Origin: Ornithodoros turicata
Lineage: Eukaryota; Arthropoda; Arachnida; Ixodida; Argasidae
NCBI RefSeq assembly: GCF_037126465.1
Contig: NW_026999293.1
Coordinates: 124,001-188,000 of the forward strand
Length of the DNA stretch: 64,000 bases
Reading direction: 5' to 3'
Part shown: one piece after another, positions 55,930 to 64,000 of the stretch
Numbering within the stretch: position 1 is the first letter of the stretch
How the letters are laid out: each line of letters begins with the position of its first letter
Made by a program: the position numbers and the translations under genes
Notes under the pieces: model-generated
What the model saw: the letters and a program-made list of their open reading frames with translations, nothing else
Told to the model about the DNA's origin: nothing
The model's database searches: none

Positions 55930-56690
55930 CATGGAGGCGCCGCTGGTTCCCTCCCTGCCTGGTGCCGTGGGTGGTCGTTCCGGAAGCGGCTGGCGATGTA
56001 TCACGGCTGGCTGGTTGGACGCTGGCTCATGGTGTCCTGCCGCTCTGTGAACGTTTACACCGATTCCATATTTGTCGCACGGATCACTGCCCGTCTTGTG
56101 GCATCTCGGAGTCACCAGGGCACTTCTTCTTTCAGTGCCAGATTCCGCTGTTCATGTGGAGCAGAGCAGCTGTTGTTTTTGACCTTCCAAGAGTCGAATG
56201 GGCCACTGTAAGGTTGATGGAACCGTTGCCGGTTGCAGCTAGGGATCGGAAACATTCGGCGTGTTTGATTGCGGAAATAAATTTCAAAATTTGGATACGC
56301 CGGTGCCGGTTAGCCATCGGTGGCCCCAACTGTGGGAGCGTAGGTTTGTTTCAGGTAGTTCGTACTGGATTACGGGCGCTGATCACCAGGGAACAGGCAG
56401 TGGTCGGCCCAGTCGAGTGCTTCCGTCGCTGACTCTGCTCCACTCGCATCTTCCGCTATGATCAGGGTGAGTGGCACATTCTGTTCTAGCCAGTTTGCTA
56501 GACCTGTACTGTCCTCCGTCGCGACTCTCCCGTATATCAAGGATAGTTCTCATGGTATGACCCGTACAAACAGCAATCTCACTCAGGAGAGTTGTTATCC
56601 TGCCTTTCAGCATTGCGCGTAGTGTTCCTGTTCGTGTAAAGGAGCCTACCTCCATAGTTAGCTCTTCTGCTTGATGACAATGCAGCAAAG
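55930..56690 (+). mobile_element. Tx1/L1-type LINE 3' end, copy 2
   Basis: HGVLPLCERLHRFHICRTDH, then CPSCGISESPGHFFFQC (about 56090-56145), is an intact zf-RVT finger followed by LIAEINFKIWIRRCRLAIGG. The 3'UTR carries CTACCTCCATAGTTAGCTCT and TGATGACAATGC. It lacks the RT core. Best preserved of four related 3' ends in 55-62.6 kb. Confidence 0.8.
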
Positions 56691-56877
56691 GACATTGTCT
56701 GCGAGACATTCGACCATCCAGAACTCAATTTCATAGGCACCTGCTACCGCCATGTGATTATGGAAAGGAAGTCTCGGGTGACAAACTTCATCCGCGTTAG
56801 GCCAGAGTCACACTGTTTATACATTATAGACGAACATCCCGTCATACGTGTATGACGAACGTGTATAATAAACATCC

Positions 56878-58222
56878 CCTAACATATGTTTGTAAGTCAA
56901 ACGTCGCCATGCCGGTACTGGACAGCTGTTTTGGCCTTCGTGGGCCTCATCGGCTGTACGCAGGCAGACAACGTTTGACTGGATGGGTGTCAGAAGGTCA
57001 CGTAACACGTGATCGCTCCTGTGAGGGTAAGTTAGCTCACCACTGAAAGCCCAGTGCGAAGCGAGCGAAGTATAATAGAAAAAAAAACATAGCCGGAGCT
57101 CTTTGACTGCACGTATAGTATATACAGGGTGTGCAAGCTAACTGTGAACATATTTTTTAAAAATATGTATAACACTTTTTTCCAAGATGAAATCATTGCA
57201 ATATAGCATATGCTGAAGGGCACTCCCTAGCAGGGCATTAGTAAAGTCCAAAGGCAATGTCTTAATTAACTTTCATTAATTAAGTTTCTAATTATAAAAG
57301 CTACAAAGTTGTGCCAATAAGAACATCTGTTCCTTTCGGTCACCTGATATCGTAGCCGTTTTCAGAACAAAAATCCGTTGGATAGATCGCCCGCAAAAAA
57401 TTAGTGAAGGAACGCCTTTTTTTGCTTTATTTTGTTCATTGCGCATCTTCGGAGACGCGTATTTCCTTCATCCCCAACGGAAGAGTGGGAAGGAGCACAG
57501 TTCCGCCTCATGCGTCGAAGATGAGCTTTAACTTGCGGAAACAAAACAAAAATAAATCTATCGGGTGACTCTATAGGAACTGGCCTTATCTTGGGTTGCA
57601 TTTTCTGTTTCCTTTTAATCTTTTTCCAGGACGCGAGAGGCGATAGTGTGCTCTTTCTCCCTCTCACATTGGGGGTGAAAGAAAGACGCGTCTCCTGAGA
57701 AGCGCAATGAACAAAATAAAGGAAAAAAAATGGTGTTCCTTCACGAATTTTTTTGCGGGCGATTTATCGAACGGATTTTTGTTCTGGAAACGGCTACGAT
57801 GTCAGGTGACTGAAAGGAACAGATGTTCTCATTGGGATAACTTTGTAGCTTTTATAATTAAAAACTTAATTAATGAAAGTTAATTAAGACATTGCCTTTG
57901 GACTTTGCTAATGCCCTGCTAGGGAGTGCCCTTCAGCATATGCTATACTGCAATGATTTCATCTTGGAAAAAAGTGTTATACATATTTTTAAAAAATATG
58001 TTCACAGGTAGCGTGGACACCCTGTATTTGTAAGTCAAACGTCGCCCAAGAGGCCCAAGAAGGCCGAAACAACTGCCCAGTACTGGCATGGCGACGTCAT
58101 AGCATGGCATATGGCGACGACTGACATGGCCCCATCAGCAGTAGCTGCTGATGAGGCCCAAGAAGGTCGAAACAGCTGTCCAGTACTGGCATGGCGATGT
58201 TTGACTTCCAAACATATGCTGT
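56878..58222. repeat. outer inverted repeat around a foldback element
   Basis: CATATGTTTGTAAGTCAAAC...CCATGCC(G/A)GTACTGGACAG...GGGCCTCATC at about 56884-56955 is repeated in reverse at 58150-58222. Between them sits the palindromic element at 57119-58025. The CAGCTGT...GGGCCTCATC phrase also occurs at 30445-30475 and 43505-43535. Confidence 0.8.
57119..58025. mobile_element. long-palindrome DNA element (~300-bp inverted arms)
   Basis: Arms about 57121-57420 and 57727-58025 are near-perfect complements, beginning TACAGGGTGT and GTGAACATATTTTTTAAAAA. The central ~300 bp contain no transposase. TA at each outer edge is compatible with a TA target site. Single-ended relatives occur near 9893 and 47868. 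Confidence 0.88.
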
Positions 58223-58229
58223 ACGTGCA

Positions 58230-59020
58230 GCCAAAGAGGTATCCCCTAAGCATGTGTGATCATACAGTGCTGGAAACCGGTGGCGCTGAGAGAGAGTTCG
58301 CCTTCTGCGGATGTGGTGTCGGAGGTCACGGATTCTGTGGCGTTGGAGCCTGCCGCTGTTGTCGCTCCTAATGCAATGGATGGGGAGGAGACAGGAATAT
58401 CTGATGTAGCTTCTGTGCCTCTTCCGCGTGGCTCGAGTGAGGATGAATACCGCAATAATAACTGCGACAGTCTGCGGTAGATGACGGTCGCTGGTTCCCG
58501 AGCGACATACCTCCTTCAAGTAACGAAAAAAAGTTGGATCAAAGTGATGTTGACTTTGTCATGGTGGTAGAGGCGTATCAGCTGTTGTTCCAGAGCGATC
58601 AACATAAGTGTAATGGTAGTTTTTATGAGGACATCATATGACGTCAACTATGTCGTGGAGCCCACAGACCCATTTCACGACCGGCGCCGCGGCCGGGAGA
58701 CCGGGCGCGCCTCTAGCCGAAAGCTGTAAATCTTATCACCCCCTTCTCTTTCGATCCTCTCGCCAGGACGGCTGGATCTCCATCCCCGCGAAGGTAATAA
58801 AATAATAATAATAATGCAAAGATGATGTGTCTCCATCCTCATCGTCAGGGACATCTTAGCGCCCGCTGTGTTTCCAACTGTGGGTTTTTGACTGCCCCGA
58901 GTGATCTCCTTTTGTGTAGCTCCCAGAAGACGCTCGTCATTACAATATTGTTAATTCTGCAAATAGAACATTACACTACTTGACGTTGCGCTTTAGACAA
59001 CAAGAAAATGGTGCCCAGCC
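58230..59020. other. no gene recognised; possible LINE tail
   Basis: A 74-codon frame at 58256-58480 is acidic and Ser-rich but matches nothing I know. 58660-58822 is GC-rich, then ends GGTAATAAAATAATAATAATAA, typical of a truncated LINE 3' end. Confidence 0.4.
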
Positions 59021-59029
59021 ACTCAGAGT

Positions 59030-59660
59030 CGCTTGCAGCTGACTTTACATAATGCACATCGTAACTTGCGCAACTTAGGATGGACATTTCGCACGAAAAG
59101 TGTACCGCGGTGCCTTTCACACGCAAAATTATGGCAAATTTTTCTCTTTGTGTCTATGCCAAGAAACTTGAACCTGTAGGTTTCCATCGCTTCCTTGGCG
59201 CGGTAATCGACTCGGACCTGCGCTCGGCTCGCTACATTAAGCACAATGAAAGCAAAGTGAACAAGCGGGTTGCAGCGGGGTAGTTGGTTGAGGTACATAC
59301 TTGAGTGAAAATACAACAAGAGCAGCGGACAGGTGGTTCTGCAGGTCTCCCGTCGTATTTGTTTTAACCCACCTATCCGCGTCTCTCGCTGCATTTTCGC
59401 TCGAGTATGAAAGCAAAGTGCACCAAAGACTCCCTGGAATTCAATATATTCGTGGCTCAGAATGGGGATATGATCAGCGTTCCCTTCTCACTGGTCGCAC
59501 CGACGTTGGTGAGAGCAACTGTACTTTACAACCTTCCTATCCTGCACAGGATCTCAACAACATCCTTAACTGGCCTTCGGAAGCTGTTTGCTCGATGCCC
59601 TCGTAAAACTGAAGAGGTATCAAGAGGTCATATATGTATCAGCGTCGCATAGATGGCGGC
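59030..59660 (+). mobile_element. non-LTR reverse transcriptase fragment (I/Jockey-like)
   Basis: LRNLGMDISHEKCTAVPFTR, then EPVGFHRFLGAVIDSDLR, are RT palm-to-thumb motifs (HRFLGVxIDxxLxW). VRATVLYNLPILHRISTTSL and LRKLFARCPRKT are thumb motifs further on in another frame. Degenerate. Confidence 0.72.
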
Positions 59661-59879
59661 CTATTGGTGCCCTACTTCAAAAGCGAAGTTCCTTGCCTTA
59701 AGTCTGCGAGCGACCTTTCAGGGTATCCAAGAGCAGGAGCATCCTGCTCGGTGTCTAATAACTTTTCTCTCAGGGCCCGATATCTTCTTTCATTTCTTCT
59801 TCTTCTCTTTTTTTTGTGATGAGACACACACGCTCGCGTTCAGAGTGCTTGGGCTCCCCACCTCAAGGCATACGTTGTG

Positions 59880-60700
59880 GCAATGAGCAGTCTGCGAGCT
59901 ACTTTCCAGGATGATGATATAACATCATGGCCTGTATGGCGCCTTTATGTGGCACTTCTTGCGCTTGATCGGCCACCCCCGAACTCGACGCGTATTCAGC
60001 GCCACATAGCGGTGCATATACGACCACTGCCGGCTGGCTGGACGCCCGCCGGGCCAGTCTTCAGAGCCGCTTAGAGCATTATGTCTTGCAGCTGCGTGAG
60101 CGTTTTACGCGTTTTGGTGCAACTTCAAGCGGCTGTCCCTTTTGCGAGTACAGGGAGTCATCAGAACATGCTTTTAGTTAATGCTTGTTGCTGAGTGCAC
60201 TGTGGCATCGTGTAGCAGGCCTCTATAGCCTGACGGCTGTTGAATGAACCCCTGTTCGTGGTGTTTACCCTCTCCATGTCTCGGGAAACGCGGCATATTG
60301 TACTCTTGGTAGTCGAAATAAATTACCAGGAGTCGACTTCACGATGTCGACGAGCGCATGCGCAGCAGAGCCGCAGTATGCAGGAGGTGATTCAGCTTGT
60401 TAACGCAGGTATTCGCAGAGTTGGTTGCAGGGAGCGAGCGGTGCTTGGAGCAGTTGAGTTTCACCACCTCTGGATGACCTCTCACATTCCCTTCCGGGTA
60501 GACAATGGCCACATCCTCGTGTCGTTCTCCCTCTTGCGGATTTCCAGTGTCATATGGGTTGTTGAATGGCGAAACAGCCTTAGTCGCTGGGGCGAGAGTT
60601 GGTATTCAGAATGTTGTTCGCGTCTGTATGAGATGCTACAGGAAGCCGGCCCCTCTGGCCCCCCTTCCATTTGATGCCAATGCACTCTGTTGACTTCGCT
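59880..60700 (+). mobile_element. Tx1/L1-type LINE 3' part, copy 3
   Basis: Remnant of the zf-RVT C-terminus: LQLRERFTRFGATSSGCPFC, then EYRESSEHAFS with a stop (about 60090-60180), followed by VEINYQESTSRCRRA. More decayed than copies at 55930 and 61900. Confidence 0.65.
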
Positions 60701-60829
60701 TGTACGATCCTACACACTTGGCAATACAATTCAAGGAGAGAAATAGGCAAGATACGGACAACAAACGGAGTAAATGGTTAGGGAACGTTTTGGAAGATGA
60801 GTACACGATCTTCAACGAATCAGCATCAG

Positions 60830-60985
60830 TTAACTGAGGCGTCATGGTCATCTCGTACTGCTTGGGGTCAGGAGTCAGGAATCTTCTAGCCCGCCATAAC
60901 ATTTTCTGAACGCCCCCGCCACACCAGCAAAGTTGGCTTACTGGTACTGATGACATATAGCAGTCGGCAGACCCGAATTGCGTAT
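60830..60985. repeat. unclassified repeat, copy 1
   Basis: GTTAACTGAGGCGTCATGGT...CGCC(A)CACCAGCAAAGTTGG...CAGACCCGAATTGCG is repeated at 61645-61785. Confidence 0.65.
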
Positions 60986-61644
60986 TTGCGGTGAATGCCG
61001 CTGTAATAGTTGTAATTTCCTTAGTCCTGTATCTTGTAGTTCCCCCTGTCAGGTCTGTGCCCCTCCTGGACTGTCAATCAACTTGCACACACAGGGGCGC
61101 ACAGCCGTCAGCAACCCGCGGTACTGGTGTCTTTTGACCAGAATAAGGCGTATGGTACACCCACATGGACCCGCGGCGTCTGTGCTCCTCGTCGTTCACT
61201 GTTGGCTGAGAGGATTAGATGGCTATGAAGTAAGCCCATTTCAAAGCCAATTATCCAGCAGTCACGCCCTGCTATTTTTGCCCGATAACTCCGCCCCAGT
61301 TGTACTGAATACAGTTAGAGGTCGATGTGTCTACTCGATAGTGAATGATCATGAGAAAGTTGTCCTGCAGAGTATTCGCTATTCACGGAAATTATCATGG
61401 TCCCTTTAAGTTTGTTGATTTCCCCATCACTTTCCCGCTTACCTGGTAGTGGCCTGGTGCTAGAGCGGCTTGTGGTTCCTAGGAGTCGTTACCATGACGA
61501 CACCACTGATTCAAACTGCCACCGCAAGACACGCGTTCCTAGATGGTGGTGGTGGTAAAAGAGCTCGGCGTTGTCGGACTGACATGGTCGTGTTCCTGGG
61601 CATGATCCTAGCCAGAATATTTCACAGAACTGTGCCACCGGCAC

Positions 61645-61785
61645 CAGTTAACTCAGGCGTCGTCGTCATCGCGTTCCGCTATGAGAGCAGCAGCATTTTT
61701 ATTCTAAACGCATCCGCCACACCAACATAGTTGGATGACTGGCGCTTATGATATGTAACAGTCGCCAGACCCGAATTTCGCGTTA
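61645..61785. repeat. unclassified repeat, copy 2
   Basis: AGTTAACTCAGGCGTCGTCG...CGCCACACCAACATAGTTGG...CCAGACCCGAATTTCGCG parallels 60830-60985. Confidence 0.65.
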
Positions 61786-61909
61786 ACAACAGTCACGTCC
61801 AGCGTTAGTAGGAGTTAGTAGAATTTCGCGTTAGCAACAATACACACTCCGGGAGTTGGAGACTGGTCCCCCCGTTCCTTCGGTTCTGACGTAGCTGTCT
61901 TGGCGTCGA

Positions 61910-62620
61910 ATCAGTGCGGGCTGGCTAGATGCCCGCCGCGCCAGTTTTCAGTGGAAGTTGGGCCACGATGTTCTTCCTCTTCGTGAGCGACTACACCGTT
62001 TTCACATCTCTCGCTCTGACGGTTGCACGTCTTGCGGGACGTGTGAAATAGCAGCACTGTTTCAGGCGTTGTCATCTCCCTCTTTTGCTGTGGCGTGGAG
62101 TAACCCAGATATTTCAGCTGTCGACTGTCGCCTGGGCCACCGTACAATTCCTGGAACCGTTGCCTGTTCCGCGCGTTCCGCGTAAACAATTGGCTTTATT
62201 AATTACCGAGCTCAACTTTCAAATCTGGATCTGTCGTTGCCGACTCGCTTTCGGTGGCCCAGACTTCGGAGACGCAGCTATATTTCAGGCTGTCAGGGCA
62301 GGGCTGTCCTCGTAGCAACATTGTCCGTGAGGAAGCACTGTATTGTCTTGTGGAGTGCTCTCGCCGCTGGCTGATGTGTACTCGTCTTCTCCGCCACGTT
62401 CAGGGTGAGTTGCATATCATGTTCTAGCCAGCTCGTAGGACTGTACTGCACTCCACAGCGACACCTCGGTGTTTGGATTGTTGGCTTGGTATATACTCAG
62501 TACGAAAAGCGAACTCTCCTAGAGAATGTTGTTATCTAGCTTGTGGGACTGCAACGTAAAGTTAGTGTCTGTCCAAAGGGGACTACCTCCATACGTAGGT
62601 CTGCTGTTTGATGACAATAC
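61910..62620 (+). mobile_element. Tx1/L1-type LINE 3' end, copy 4
   Basis: HDVLPLRERLHRFHISRSDG, then CTSCGTCE with the rest of the finger lost, followed by LALLITELNFQIWICRCRLA. The 3'UTR matches 55715-55830, including GTTAGTGTCTGTCCAAAGGG and GACTACCTCCATACGTAG, and ends TGATGACAATAC. Confidence 0.78.
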
Positions 62621-62869
62621 ACGAAAGAGCCTCCATAGGTAATTCTCCTGCTTGATGAGAATACAACGGTATATGAATACGACGAGGTGGCAAGACGTGC
62701 ACTGCTCTTCGCTTTAGGGCGAGAGCAGTACTGTTTTTGAAATGTGATGTGAACAAGCTTTCATTTGTCCCATCCTACAGTTGGCAATACGAAGGCATGC
62801 ACTGTCGCTGCTCTGTTAGGCCTAGTGGAACTATTTCCTTTAAATTTTTTCACGTTCGTTCCTTGTAAC

Positions 62870-63860
62870 TGGAACTGTTTTGTTGAATAACAGGGTGCGA
62901 AGCCGTGTCTTCAGTTTGAGAGAACGGGCTATGATAAATTGTGCGACAACAAATGTGTGTTGGTGTTCAAAGTGCGAGCACCTCAGCGTTACTTTGGAAA
63001 AGATGTATTGGATGAATTTAAACTTGCAGCGCCTGGTAAAGTTCGTGGTGGGCAGAATAAAAGGTGCGGTTATTATGAGGTGGTAATGAATGATTTGGAA
63101 GCAGTCAGGTTGCTTTAGGAGGAGGGATCGGTTGTGATTGGGGGGAGTAAAGTTGATGTCTTTGATTTGGGAGTAAAGACGAAGAGGGTCACGGTGTTCA
63201 GGTACCCGATTGGTTATCCTCACACAGACTTAGAGAAGGAACTGAGGCAATACAGAGTTGTAATTCAAACACAGAAGGAGAAGTACAGTGGTGACCACGA
63301 GGACTGCGAGATGGGTACGGAATTCCTTCTCATGGAGCTTAGAGGGGAACTACCCAGCTTTTTGACGGTGAGAGGGACACGCGTTGAATGTCTCTACCAC
63401 GGGGTTACACGAAGGTGTGCTGAGTGTGACTGTAAGACCCTTAGATGACGGTGGTATCTCTCCTTCTATGAAGGAGAATGTGGGAAGTGTACGGCAGAAA
63501 AGGAGAGGAAACGGAACGTCCCTGCCGACCTTAGAGTTTCGGCGTGGGGAGGAGCTTCTGATCCTGCTCACACTCCGTGGATTTCCGACGAGAATTTTCC
63601 TTGTTTTGGAAACACGGACATGGAGGGGAACGACGGTGTCGCTGAGGATGTGAAAAATTCGGCGGATGCGCATGGTGGCAATAAAAATTCGGTAGAAATG
63701 CGGGAGAATATTGCGGAAAAAGCAGATAAGGAAATGAGCGGGCACTTGAGGAAGAAAGTGCAGTCTTTCATCAGGTTCATCATGAGAACAAGCAGGATGC
63801 TGAAGATGACGAAAGCCAGGTTAGAGGAGGAACCGGAGGCAGTATTTGGAAGGGTGTAGT
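62870..63860 (+). pseudogene. Tx1-type LINE ORF1 (gag-like), broken
   Basis: In one frame: EDVLDEFKLAAPGKVRGGQN, a stop near 63116, then SKVDVFDLGVKTKRVTVFRY and IGYPHTDLEKELRQYRVVIQ, and TRVECLYHGVTRRCAECDC, a zinc-knuckle start (63385-63440). A stop at 63448 breaks it. A shifted frame continues CGKCTAEKERKRN and an acidic C-terminus (63620-63859). No intact protein. Confidence 0.72.
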
Positions 63861-64000
63861 AGGGTGGACATCAAGAAAGTTTGAGGTGCTCAAAAGTCTC
63901 TCTAGTGATGAATATGTCGAATGAATATGTCGGTAGTTCCGGTCGGTCGTTCCGGTAGTCGGTCGTTAGTTCTAAAAATAATAGAAATAAACCGGCACAG

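Noticed and set aside
1..64000. CRISPR arrays, bacterial operons or phage features
   Set aside because: The sequence is eukaryotic (spliced exons, SINEs, LINEs, polyadenylation signals). No regularly spaced short repeats with unique spacers were seen.

Overview
The window is eukaryotic genomic DNA, most likely from a chelicerate and probably a hard tick. The evidence is indirect: spliced genes with long TE-filled introns, tRNA-headed SINEs with CACCAC-type tails resembling the tick Ruka type, and many broken non-LTR retroelements (I/R1-like, CR1/Jockey-like and Tx1-like). There are also foldback elements and hAT-like MITEs. No species was identified by search.

Layout: 0.3-1.7 kb holds two small inverted-repeat elements. 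2.3-16.4 kb is gene 1, NLR1: five small phase-1 exons encoding tandem NAB/NCD1-type SAM-like domains (the 5' end lies outside the window), then one 5.8-kb terminal exon encoding a predicted HExxH zincin, a NACHT NTPase and ankyrin repeats. Its largest intron was enlarged by a LINE that itself carries a MITE. 16.4-22.6 kb is intergenic and repeat-rich. 22.6-23.5 kb is an intact single-exon p53-family gene. 23.5-31.7 kb is a repeat-rich block (D). 33.0-38.9 kb is gene 2, NLR2, a close paralogue of the NLR1 terminal exon. 38.95-45.1 kb is a second, rearranged copy of block D (D'), cut off by an LTR element. 45-64 kb is repeat-dominated: integrase and LINE fragments, a tRNA-like sequence, a perfect 40-bp hairpin, minisatellites, hAT-like MITEs and Tx1-type LINE 3' ends. 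I see no host protein gene there.

How it fits together: NLR1 and NLR2 look like a tandem pair of innate-immune-type STAND ATPases. A receptor-like ankyrin C-terminus and a NACHT switch are joined to an N-terminal zincin-like domain. In NLR1 these also join, through splicing, to repeated oligomerising SAM-like modules of the kind known from NAB transcriptional co-repressors. NLR2 keeps the same phase-1 splice acceptor, but no NCD1 exons are visible near it, so it may share the upstream exons of NLR1 or start internally. The p53-like gene lies between the pair. Its 3'UTR sequence also occurs directly downstream of NLR2, so one segmental duplication history links all three genes. The main candidate for something undescribed is the NCD1(n)-zincin-NACHT-ankyrin architecture.
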